DNA from: Stictocephala bisonia
Taxonomy: Eukaryota; Arthropoda; Insecta; Hemiptera; Membracidae
Assembly: GCA_035578905.1 (NCBI GenBank)
Contig: JAQJVL010000544.1
Coordinates: forward strand, 461,403-525,402
Direction of reading: 5' to 3'
Length of the DNA: 64,000 nucleotides
This document shows positions 32,686 to 43,017 of this stretch, one piece after another. The notes beneath the pieces are model-generated. The model had not been told where the DNA came from, did not search any database, and saw nothing but the letters and a program-made list of their open reading frames with translations. The position numbers and the translations under genes are program-made. The first letter of the stretch is position 1. Each line of letters opens with the position of its first letter.

Positions 32686-32718
32686 CTGATGATGACCTGC
32701 AAGATGGCAGGTTGAAAC
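32686..32718 (+). ncRNA. Hammerhead-ribozyme-like core motif (candidate)
   Basis: CTGATGA, one extra T, a 7-bp stem (GACCTGC/GCAGGTT, one G-T pair) with a 6-base loop, then GAAAC. In a hammerhead, CUGANGA and GAAA flank helix II. A short palindrome ACGCGCGT then A follows and could form a minimal helix III ending in a GUA cleavage triplet. Helix I pairing was not demonstrated. Candidate only. Confidence 0.35.
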
Positions 32719-32796
32719 GCGCGTAGCTAAGCTACAAATGTTGGATTACTTGACGGATCACAAAGGTAAATAACCTACTATATAGTGTTAATTCAG

Positions 32797-33182
32797 GTTA
32801 GGTTAAAGGGCACTAGGCCAGGAATTAGTATATTAGAGAGATAGGACATCAGCAAACTTACCTTAAAAGACAAGTTCACTAACATCAGAGTAGTAGTCAC
32901 AAACACAAAATACACAAAATCTCACAAATTTTCAACACCACAGGCATTTTCTTCAGGTGAGTAGAGGGGGAGAGAGAGAGAGAGAGAGAGAGAGACACTG
33001 AAAGGTGTGTTTCAGTGTCTCTCTCTCTCTCTCTCTCTCCCTCTACTCACCTGAAGAAAATGCCTGTGGTGTTGAAAATTTGTGAGATTTTGTGTATTTT
33101 GTGTTTGTGACTACTACTCTGATGTTAGTGAACTTGTCTTTTAAGGTAAGTTTGCTGATGTCCTATCTCTCTAATATACTAA
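32797..33182. mobile_element. Large palindromic insertion with 14-bp target duplication
   Basis: TAGTGTTAATTCAG at 32783-32796 recurs at 33183-33196. The insert has a 27-bp tail (32797-32823) and then two nearly perfect arms of about 175 bp (32824-33003 and 33010-33183) that include (GA)n/(TC)n runs. The loop is only GGTGTG. Each arm holds CACCTGAAGA...GTTGAAAA. It is adjacent to the end of the previous fold-back insertion. Related fragments lie at 40.9-41.1 and 50.5-50.6 kb. Confidence 0.85.
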
Positions 33183-33196
33183 TAGTGTTAATTCAG

Positions 33197-33660
33197 TAAT
33201 CCGGAGGCCTAAACATGAAATTACTCCTTCTTATGTCTATTTGATTTTACTAATTATTAACAAAAATTAAAGGTACTTATGCATACAAGTAGCATATTTA
33301 AATTTTGTTTTCATATAAAATCTGTCATCTAACAGATATGAAATTGATAGATATTAATTTTAACCCCCTCGATTTTATCTACTAATAAACTGTTGAAGGT
33401 TGAACAGTAAATTCATAGGCCTTACAAACAACATTTCTCAATTTCATTACTCCAGCTAAAACTTGTGACTCATAACTATGTCCACTCAATATTGTGATAT
33501 TGCAAAACTGATATATATATATATTTAAATCTCAATTGTAGGCATTAATAATTTCTTTAAAGATTGTATACAATTTTCGTTATGTGTGTATGAAATTAAT
33601 ATGTAGGGTAAAATTAAATATTTATGTTAGAAAACAAATAATTAATGACACTTTCTAAGG
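33197..33660. other. Intronic AT-rich DNA
   Basis: No gene or element recognised; short TA run near 33513-33524. Confidence 0.5.
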
Positions 33661-33664
33661 AATA

Positions 33665-33780
33665 GTCGGCCTTAGTTTGTAACAATGACTACATTCGCTC
33701 ATCTACACTCATCGCACCCATTCCAAATCCATATTAACCTATATCTTGACGATCGGCGTCTTAGAAATAAATAAATGATA
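33665..33780 (+). mobile_element. 5'-truncated SINE/LINE tail
   Basis: GTAACAATGACTACATTCGC ... ACGATCGGCGTCTTAGAAAT followed by AAATAAATAA matches the 3' end of the SINE at 28391-28850. Confidence 0.65.
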
Positions 33781-33963
33781 TCACAAAATCATATTTGATA
33801 TGCTGGTGGATTTATAGGATCATAAACTGGGTTGGAATAATACAACTTATACATGGAGATTTTCTGAAAGTCATATTGACTATTATTGTAAATTTCAATA
33901 AGAGTCAACATAACACTTCACTCGGAGAACATTAAAAATAATGTTTAAATAATTAAAAATAAT

Positions 33964-33999
33964 GTGGTATGTGGTCTGCAAAAGCAGACCACATACCAC
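33964..33999. repeat. Perfect 16-bp hairpin at the 5' edge of LINE-E
   Basis: GTGGTATGTGGTCTGC (33964-33979), loop AAAA, exact complement at 33984-33999. It lies immediately upstream of the LINE-E coding sequence and may be a template-switch product at its 5' junction. Confidence 0.8.
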
Positions 34000-36431
34000 T
34001 TTTTTTGACATGTTTAAAATTGAAAACTCCCAAAAGAATCAAAATAAGTTAGCTAACGCATTTGTTAGGAAGCAGAACGACAAACACATAAAGCTGTTTA
34101 TATCTTGCCTAAAAAAAGAAAACTGGGAGATGATAGAAGATTTTAAAAACAATAAAATTAATGTTGAAAACCTATTTGATACATTTTTTAAAAATATGTT
34201 GACTTGTGGCATTACTGTTCGCCTTTAGTGAAAAGATCAACAAATAAAACTAATAAAACTAAATTAATCAATTGGTACACACCTGAATTAGCTAAAGAAA
34301 AAAATCAAATGCTCGCATTATTTACAATATATAAAAATTTACGGTCCAGGGGGTCAGAGCAAACTCAAGCAGCTTATGATAGTTATGTTCAATTTAAAAA
34401 AAGGTACCAAAATCAACTAATACAAGCAAAAAAAGTTGCAGTTGAACAATACATCATTAATGCTCCCAACCAATGCAGGGCTGCATGGAAGGTGATTAAT
34501 GATGAACATTCACCAACTCATAGTGTAGATGTTAGTTTAGATCCAGATGAGTTTAACCTTTACTTCTTGAATTCAATTAAAGACTTAAATGATAGAATTC
34601 CTTCCAGTCCTTACACACCAGACTATTTTTTAAGAGATCAGTGGGGTGGTCAAAACTCTTTTACTTTTACTTGGGTAAATGTCTCAGCCGATGATATCAT
34701 GAAGGCTGTATCTAAATTTTCAAATTCCAAAGCTATGGACTACTATTGGCTATCTAATTTTATAATAAAACAAACAATTAAGTTTATAAGTAAACCTCTT
34801 GCTTTTGTTTTAAACAATTGTATGAACGAAGGATATTTTGCACCATCACTTAAGGTATCAAAAGTTACTCCAATCTTTAAAAAAGGCGACAAAAACTTAA
34901 TACAAAACTACCGTCCAATCTCAATTGTTCCTATTTTCTCTAAAATTTTTGAATCAATCATGTATATTCAGTTAAATAATTATTTTGAAACTCATAACTT
35001 ACTGTCTAATTGTCAATTTGGCTTCCGCCAAAATAAGTCTACAATATCAGCAATATTAAATATAATTGATCACTCTCTAGAGGCCTTTGAAAAAAAAGAT
35101 TCTGTCTCTTTAGTATTATGTGATCTTAGTAAAGCATTTGACAGTATTCCATCTCAAATTCTGATGAGCAAACTAATGTTTTATGGTGTTCGGAAAAACT
35201 CTCTAAAACTTATTAAATCATACCTTTCCAATAGGCTTCAATTTGTTTCAATTAAAAATAAGTGCTCTGAAATGAAAGAAGTAATAACCGGTGTGCCGCA
35301 AGGCTCCATTCTTGGGCCTTTTTCTTCATAATTTACATAAACGATCTCCCTAAAAACCCCAATATTCATTCAGTAATTTATGCAGATGATACTACTTTAT
35401 TTGCTAACCATCATAACTTAAATTGTCTTAAAGAAATTATTCAACAAGCAGAAACTACAGCGTATGAATGGTTCTCCACAAATAAGTTATCCTGCAATCC
35501 CCAAAAAACTCAGTATATTACTTTAAGCCTTAAACAAGAAATTAATCTAGAATCTGTTAAGCTCTTGGGAATAAACATTGATTCGAAATTAAATTGGACA
35601 TCTCATATTGAAACTGTATGTAACAAACTCTCTAGGGTAAATTATCTGCTTTGGAAGCTTAAACATTTTGTTAGTCCAGAATATTTGAGACTCGCATATT
35701 TCGGACTCTTTCAGTCACATTTATTATATGGTTTACTTGCTTGGGGTCACTCTCCTCACGTTCACGACATCCTTTTACTACAGAAGAGGGCTGTACGTTG
35801 CATTGCAGGAGCTGATCCCCTTGCACACTGTCAGCCTCTTTTTGTAGACCTTAAAATTCCCACCATAGTCAATCTTTATATTTTCCAAGTTTTGTTGCAC
35901 ACAAAATCAAATTACATCAATTTCCTGTTAGACAGGAAATTCATCATTATTCTACTAGAGGGAGGAATAAGATTGATATACTTCCACACAGGTTATCTAA
36001 AACAGCAAGTTCTTACAAATTAAACTGTATTAATTTTTCAATAAGCTGCCCGAAGTTGCAAGAATAGTGAGTTTTAATAATTTTAGAAGAAAACTATACA
36101 ATTGGTTAGAAAAAAATCCCTTTTATAAAATTGATGAATTTTTAAATTGTCAAGTTGATATCATATTTTGATATATCTCTTGTTAGAGATGTGACATTAG
36201 GTAATTTTTTCTTATAATTTTACATTACTGAAAACTGTTTTATGGCAATTCTTTGTATTACTAATTTATTGTTTTTTTTTTTTTTTTTTACAATAGTAAT
36301 TAATTGTCATAACTGTTTATATATAAGTTTACAGAAATGTATACACTGTAAGTATGCTTATGTATGATTTGACTTGTCCTATTTCTGTAAATCAGATCAA
36401 TGGAATAAATGAATTCTTATTCTTATTCTCT
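34000..36431 (+). pseudogene. LINE-E: non-LTR retrotransposon, 5' truncated
   Basis: Frames 33962-34228, 34204-35331 and 35565-36023 and the joining text encode the linker and RT: LINWYTPELAKEKNQM, KGDKNLIQNYRPISIV, FGFRQNKSTI, LCDLSKAFDSIPS, TGVPQGSILGP, then YADDTTLF in another frame at about 35380. KLLGINIDSKLNWTSHI, LFQSHLLYGLLAWGHS and LLLQKRAVRCIAGAD follow. Breaks: frame changes near 34215, 35330 and 36020. The 3' end is AATAAATGAATTC + TTATTCTTATTC at about 36431. It is inserted in intron 4 of the BTB gene and is related to LINE-A. Confidence 0.85.
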
Positions 36432-36560
36432 TTGAACACAGTAAATGGATTTTTTTTTATAGACGTCCTAACCATATGATAGAGATTTTTGTAGAAAATA
36501 TTAGCGGTCATGTTTGATTCTCTTATTGAAAAGCTGTCTTAATTTTAATTTGTTGTGTAG

Positions 36561-36738
36561 GAAGAAATGTTGGACTCAGCTGACATCGGTGTAGGATTAC
36601 CTCTACCAGCTGCACATGTAGACTCAATCTTCCCCCTTCCTGACTTCAAGGTTGATGGAGATCCAGAAGCTCCAGACATTGCTCCGTTCCTTGCCAATGG
36701 CTTGCACCCCACTGATCTCTTACATCATATCAGCCCAG
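36561..36738 (+). CDS. BTB-gene exon 5
   Basis: Acceptor TTGTGTAG at 36553-36560, donor GTAGAT at 36739, starts phase 0 and ends phase 1. It encodes EEMLDSADIGVGLPLPAAHV, then DSIFPLPDFKVDGDPEAPDI and FLANGLHPTDLLHHISP, an acidic, Pro-rich segment without a named domain. The codon composition is richer in G+C than the flanks, consistent with a real exon. If the donor were not used, the frame would read on only 13 codons to a stop at 36774. Confidence 0.8.
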
Positions 36739-37465
36739 GTAGATCATTACTTTTAGTGAAAACCATGATTCAGTGAACCTTATGTCAAAATTTATACAAA
36801 GGGACAACGTAAAGATAAACCAGACACCATTTTTTTTTAAGTACAGAATGTATTTTTCTTGAATTACAAACATTGGATACCTTCAAATTAATTCTATTAA
36901 CACTAATACATTGGTTGATGGTTCTTTGGGGGTGGTTTATTCATTGTACCAAACACCTTTTCGTTTCTGATGCCTCGCAATGTTTTATATCTGGAATATC
37001 TTCAAGATATTGTTCAGTTTCCATTTCATTAACAATAACAATCACAAGGTAGGAGTGTCGGTGAATGTAAGGTGAGGAAGTGGTGTCGTGTTGTTCGATT
37101 AAAAAAAATAATTACAGAAATGGCTTTGTGCACTAGAGCATTATTATGTGAAAACAATCAAGCTCTTCCAGCTGAGGATTCTTACAAACTTCTTCAAACA
37201 ATCAAAAAGAAATCTTGATTCAATATTTTTTTAGTTTTACAGAAGGAAGAAAATGCGTTTTAAAAGCCTTAGGTAAGTTCTTTAAAAGTACATATACACA
37301 AAAGATATAAAATAAAACACTTATAAAAATATTTTGAAACTTTGACTTTATCTTCAGTAAGTTCATCTCAATCTAAGGTAGTTAGAAAACATAACTTCTC
37401 CAGTCTTCTATTTTGATCATGTGTCTGAGGTTATAGTCAATAATGAGGATTATAGGAAAGACTTA
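36739..37465. other. Intron 5, 5' part
   Basis: AT-rich; no gene or element end recognised. Confidence 0.5.
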
Positions 37466-37467
37466 CA

Positions 37468-39110
37468 TCAATCAATCAAATATTTATTTTGCAATGAAAT
37501 TACAAAAATGTATAGCAATCGTCATATCTATCTAAAAATCTAAAACATCCATCCCACATCAAAGCCTCTATCAAACATACATAATTTACGGTTGCACTCA
37601 TACCAAATCCCCGGGGGAATCCGACTATGCCATAAACTTGTCCATACTATAAAATGCATGATAAGCTAAACAGCGTTTGAGACGAGTTTTTAATGCCTTG
37701 AGCATTGGGGCATTCTTAATTGAATCCAGCAACTTGTTGACAAAACGAACACCTGCATGTGAGGGCAAGCGTTCGTGGACTACCCTCCTGTGGTTCCCAG
37801 TTCGGTAGTTGTTTCTGCCTCTAGTGTCGTGTGTATGTATGTCCCGGCCACTTGTCATGACACTTTTAGAGATGCAAAATAAGGTTGTCTCCAGTACGTA
37901 AAGGCAATGTCAACAGTTGCAATTTTTTTAATGTTTCTCTGCAGGTATCTCTGAACTTCAATTGTGCAACAATGTGAACCGCTTGTTTTTGCAATTTAAA
38001 TGCTCTGCTAAACTGATTGTTTGCAAAAGCTCCCTACAGCACCACACCGTAGGTGAGATGGAGGTAAATCAGGCCATAATACGCCGTCATTAGAACTTGA
38101 ATTGGGCAGAATTTTGCTAACGCTCTCAAAACATAAATGCCCGAGGACAATTTGAGCAAATGTGGTCCATGTGCAAATTCCAGGTCAACCCTCGATCCAG
38201 GTGTATTCCCAGGAATTTTGAACCAACATTTTCATTTAATCGTGCATCTGCCAGCCAAATGAGTGGTCTCTCCATGTCATCATATGGTCGAAACGAAAAT
38301 GACAAAACATTACATTTTGTAAGGTTTACTTCAAGATTGAGACTGTTGAAATATTGGACACAGTTGTTTAAATAAAAAAAGCTTTTTGTTCAAGGATCAA
38401 TGTTAATTTGTTTCTGAATAAAAGGGTTGTGTCATCTGCGTGCTGTATGAGTTGCCCATGCATTAGCGATGGCCCTATGTCGTTGTCATAGATGAGAAAA
38501 AGAATCGAGCTGAGTATTGAGCCCTGAGGACTCCATATCTCAGCTCGATTGATTCAGAGAATTTTTCTGAAATTTGGACAACTTGGAATCGGTTGTTCAG
38601 AAAAGAGTAAAGCCACCTCTTATACCATAAGATTCAAGTTTGTCAAGCAGCTTGAGGTGGTCAACACAATCGAAAGCTTTAGACAAGTTGAGAAATTAGC
38701 AGCTGCACCTGATTGGATCTGGCACAAAGTTCTTCAATAGAGTTATTGATATGTGCAGTCTGCATGTGCACGGAGTGGCCCGCCAGCAGATCGTGTTGTA
38801 TTGGTAGTGTGGAGACGATAACTGCACTAGATGGAGTGAGGAGAGAGGTGACTATCCTCTCAAGATGATTGTGTACATTCTTGGAGGGTCCTGCTGCAAC
38901 GTCGTTAGTGCCCACTATCAACACTGTACAGCTCCTTGGTGGTGGTGAACTTCCAGACGACACAGTGACAAAACCTGCTCCGGGCTGACACGTCTCACTC
39001 ACTTTTATCTTGGGGCTGACCTTCTCCTGTAGCATGCTGGCCAGGTGACGAGTGTGGCTATCTCTCTTGATGTGCAGTAAATTAAAGACTGGCGGGCTGA
39101 TGGTTTTCGG
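37468..39110 (-). pseudogene. LINE-F: internally deleted LINE joining SGNH esterase to RT
   Basis: On the minus strand, 39100-38690 encodes an SGNH domain of a LINE ORF1: DSHTRHLASMLQEKV (block I, with the Gly of GDSH changed), CQPGAGFVTV, VLIVGTNDVAAG (block III) and IVSTLPIQHDLL. At about 38695 it passes directly into RT palm sequence [20 protein letters not shown]. Post-catalytic RT text follows ([35 protein letters not shown]), then the C-terminus (HAFYSMDKFMA). The endonuclease and RT fingers are missing. The 3' tail at 37468 is (ATTG)n-like. Multiple stops; dead. Confidence 0.8.
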
Positions 39111-39471
39111 TTTGGGATTTAAATCTTGACGTTTATGAACCTTGTGCTGACGTTACTTCCTTTCAGCTTGACCACATCAACTTGAAAATTACTAAATTAG
39201 AAACTTAGTTATTCTTTTTCAAATCAGTTTAAATTTTGAAGATATACAAAACAGTATAAACGACAACTTATTCAAATTTATGATGCTGTCGTATGTAACA
39301 AGAAACCACTTTTAATTGTCTTGCTAAATTGTTTGATACTATTGATAGGAACTTTTTATTAGACCATCGTGATTGAGTCCATTGGTATTCATGAAATTTC
39401 TTGGATCTGGTTTTTTCAGTTATCTAAATGAAACATACACGATTATCCTCATACACAGTTGGTGATATTAA
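39111..39471. other. Intronic AT-rich DNA
   Basis: Nothing recognised apart from the target duplication of the next element at 39464-39471. Confidence 0.5.
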
Positions 39472-40400
39472 CAGTGGCGGCTCTAAGCCAAAATAGTATA
39501 CAAACAATACAAACATCGTATATTTGAGAAAGAGACTTGAAAATTGGTTGAACAATTATTTATTTCGGACGTTACTGAACTAACTAAGGCTTAAAACAAA
39601 TCACTTGAATATTATTTATCCTCAAATCTGAATCAGTTTTGTTAATTATTTTTATGAATTGAATAAGAGGACTATTAGCTAGTATGGACGGTTAATTATT
39701 TAAGTAGGATTAGCTAGCTGTATTACTGTTAAATTTCCAAAAACCAACTTAATAAAAAAAAATTCTTTTGTAAAGAATTCATTACAAAAAAAAAACCCGA
39801 TTGTGGTATATTTATGTGTTTATATAAAAAAAACTTAGAGACAGTTTATACTGAATATTTATACATTAAGATATTTACACTATTTTAAATCAGAAGGCTT
39901 AAACTAGAACAAGACAATTCACTTCTTACACAGAGAATAGAGGCTAAGAAGTAACCTAAAATGCAAGCAAGCAAACTTTTAACGGCATGCCTAGTGATCG
40001 GTGAACATCGGCTTCTCTAATTTGAAGTGCAGCCAGAATCAGTGGTGAGAGTTTGGGCTGCATCTCATCCCCACCACAAGGCTAATATTCATACTATGTT
40101 TTCAAGCCTGTCGTCATGGCAACCTATGTAAAAGGACAGCCTAATCGCTTCCTTCCAGTCTGGGCTGTACTTGCTCTTCGCTGTGATCAAATACTATTTT
40201 TGCGTTATGTATAGTTGAATATTCACTCAACGAATAATTAACTATTATATTGTTTTATATTTGTTTAAAAAAATACTAATTGATCACACAATTTCACAAA
40301 CAATGGTGTCTCATAATTATATGACAGTTTTTACTGCTTTCAAAGTGGGAAAACCTGGTACACCAACGATGTACTTGCAGCTCCTAATGAGCCGCCACTG
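39472..40400. mobile_element. hAT-type MITE
   Basis: Inverted ends CAGTGGCGGCTC (39472 on, complement ending 40400), flanked by the 8-bp duplication GATATTAA (39464-39471, 40401-40408). An 8-bp duplication with CAG-starting ends is diagnostic of hAT. The 929-bp interior has no transposase. Confidence 0.9.
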
Positions 40401-40408
40401 GATATTAA

Positions 40409-40892
40409 TGAAATGAGACAGAAGGGCGGGACAGTCAAGTGTAGTGGATTGTGCATCACAACCCTGCTCCACACAGAAAAACAAGTCTGACTAGTCACTG
40501 TCACAGAGTGCCGTAGCAGTAAACTTGCAGTTTTAAAACCTTCTGATAAAGGAGAGCATATCACTGAATGATATTTACTGCGGCTTTCCACAGTCTCCTA
40601 TATTTAGATCTAATTCTGACCCTATTCAATGCCATTATTTCTCTTTGTGATAAAAGTTATCAATTTTCTATTTTAACTTATTATGTATATGAATTCATGT
40701 CTTTACTGCTTTGTTTGTTAGTTATTGTATTATGTATTAATTTGGGGGAAACGGTTGACTGTATTCTGTTTCCCACACAATGACATTTTTATATATGGGA
40801 AACTATATTCAGTTTATGATGTTATCTTATGTTATGAAATGTATTCATTGCATTTTATGAATGAATATCATTCATTCACTTATTGAAGTCAT
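40409..40892. other. Intronic DNA
   Basis: Open frames at 40568-40783 and 40340-40591 show no known domain. AT-rich; nothing else recognised. Confidence 0.4.
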
Positions 40893-41125
40893 TGGACATC
40901 AGAAAACTTACTTAAAAAGTTAAGTTCTAAAACAAACAGAGGAAACATGTTGAAGTACAACACAAAAACTACAATTTTAAGTCTCTTAGCAGGCTAAGGA
41001 AGGTGCTAGTGGCATTGAAAATTTGTGTCATTTGTGTTCTGTCTTTTATATGTTTCTTGAGTTTGTGTTGGTGGACTTATCACACCTTATCGGGTAAGCT
41101 TGTTGATGCCAATTCTCTCCAATTA
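40893..41125. mobile_element. Degenerate copy of the palindromic fold-back family
   Basis: GGACATCAGAAAACTTAC at about 40904 matches the left arm of the palindrome at 32.8 kb. GGCATTGAAAATTTGTGTCA and the TTGATGCCAATTCTCTCCAA-like right end match its right arm. The arms are diverged and the GA run is gone. Confidence 0.55.
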
Positions 41126-41216
41126 CACATAATATACTGTGACAATGCTCAAGAGTTATAGCAAGTAAACAATATGATTATCGTTATTTTATATTATTAC
41201 TTGTTTTATGTTTCAG

Positions 41217-41254
41217 AATGCAGGTTGGATGAAGATCCTCATGAAGTGAGATAA
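41217..41254 (+). CDS. BTB-gene terminal coding exon
   Basis: After TTTATGTTTCAG (acceptor AG 41215-41216) the leading AA completes the Glu codon begun at 36738. The frame reads ECRLDEDPHEVR and stops at TAA 41252-41254. The phase fits and the polypyrimidine tract is good, but the exon is short. It gives a protein without a C-terminal zinc finger; other 3' exons further on cannot be excluded. Confidence 0.6.
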
Positions 41255-41453
41255 TTAATCTAGTCAACCAAGACACGCCATCAATATACGTTCCTAGTCA
41301 TTATTTGAACTGAATAGAAAGAAAGGTGATAAAACTCTAGGTATTACAGTGGCACATTTTTTAAGAATAGTCTACTGTATTTACATAATAGATGAATTTA
41401 CAATATATTTCCATAGTTTATGTAAACAATATTAGGTGTCATGAGTTGTTATA
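41255..41453. other. Probable 3' untranslated region
   Basis: Follows the predicted stop. No AATAAA was found within 200 bp, so the transcript end is not fixed. Confidence 0.35.
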
Positions 41454-42407
41454 CGAGCTATAGACAAAAAGTTCCTTGAACTGGTTGTAATATATTTATT
41501 GGACAAGGATACAAGCTTGCAAACATATTTTCCTTCAAAATACTCTCCTCCTTCAACATCACACTCGCCCCAACAATTATTCAGTTGTTCAATACACTTT
41601 TGACACTTTTTTAAATGTATTTCAATGATTTTGTCACATTTTTTCTGATAGCTTCAGCACCTGCAAGTTATTTTCTTTTTATCGATGTTTTTACCATGTA
41701 AATAGGAAGAAATCGGCTTGCATGAGGTTAGGCAAGTAGGGAGGATGTTCTAGCGTGGTAACACAGAGCTTGATTAGGTAGTTATGTACTAACAGGGATT
41801 GATGTGCAAGGGTATTGTCATGCAGCAAAATCTAATTGTTTTCTGCCCAATTTTTCAGGCCGTTTCCTCTTAATGGCATCTTGTAAGCACCTAAGAACTT
41901 TTGTATGGACACTTCCTGGTGATAAATTTACTTCATGTGTGATTTTATCAATCATTTTTCTTTGGTTTGCAAGGACAGTTTGCCGAACTCGCTTAATGTT
42001 GTCATCTGTGGTTGCAGTTAAAGGGCGTCCACTACGAGAGTTACCTTCAGTGTTTATACGACCTTCACAAAAACATTTTTGCCACTCGTAAACTTGACTT
42101 CTCTTCATTGCCTCAACTACTTATCCTTGAATTAACAATTTAAGTGTCTCAGAAGATGACTTAAAGCAAAACACAAAATTTAGTGTTTTTACACTGTTCA
42201 TTAAATCAACTTTCAAAAATTGACGATTTAAAGATTTGCGTATCCACGAAACGCATTCTCCGGAGGGGAACAATGACGGTTGAGCGATATTCACGCTATA
42301 TATGTCCCTTCTCCAGTAGTACCAGCTGCTACACAATAAAATACCCACAGGCAACCACGATGCGTGTTTCTGGACATTTATTCCGGGAACTTTTTGACTG
42401 TATCTTG
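41454..42407 (-). mobile_element. mariner element, degenerate
   Basis: Diverged inverted ends (CGAGCTATAGACAAAAAGTTCC against CAAGATACAGTCAAAAAGTTCC) flanked by TA at 41452-41453 and 42408-42409. The minus-strand frame 42108-41818 has the mariner helix-turn-helix (SQVYEWQKCFCEGR, SRSGRPLTATTDD). Further on, past stops, come LHDNTLAHQSLLVHNYL and HPPYLPNLMQADFFLF, the second and third catalytic boxes. The segment with the first Asp is deleted. Dead. Confidence 0.9.
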
Positions 42408-43017
42408 TATAATACTATTGTAAAACTTTTAACTCTGCTGTTAACAGCTTTAAATGAATAACATTATTGACTCAGAAATATTAAGCCAACTCATAATATA
42501 ACAGCTCACAGATCAGCGGCGGCGGAAGATGGTTTGAGCAGGGGGGTCAATTGGAACAAAAGCGAGGGAGGGGGTCTGGGGGTTCCCCCCCAGGGGTAGA
42601 AATTTTGAAAATGAACACACTCAGAAATCACTGTTTACACTAACCTAGCACTTAAACTTAGCTTAGAAGGGCAGTATATTCTATGGTAAAAATTTAAATA
42701 CTATAAACAATACTAGATAGTCTTTATTGTATTATTTTATATACTATCATAAATTGAATATCTTCGAGTTAATCTAACATAATAAATAATAGCCTAATAG
42801 TCAAAAAACAAACTGCATTGCCGGAGCAGTACTAATGAACTGTTAGAAAACAAAGCAAATGGAGTTGTGAAATAAGTTACTGATATTCTATGGAAATTAC
42901 ATTCCAATATTCCAAAAAATTATTTTGTATTAAGTTTCAGTAGACCTATTACAAAACAATAATCAGTTTTGTCATCCACTTTTCCAGTATGTTTTTATGT
43001 TGTTAATACTTCAGCTA

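Larger units (their letters stand above)
31447..32785 (+). mobile_element. Fold-back insertion with hammerhead-like motif, split by a mariner
   Basis: 72-bp inverted arms (31447-31518 and 32714-32785) with a single mismatch. The right arm starts at the GAAAC of CTGATGA-T-GACCTGC-aagatg-GCAGGTT-GAAAC (32686-32718). A mariner occupies 31637-32571; without it the insertion is about 400 bp. The layout is the same as at 30416-30673 but the arm sequence is different. No target duplication was found. Confidence 0.7.
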
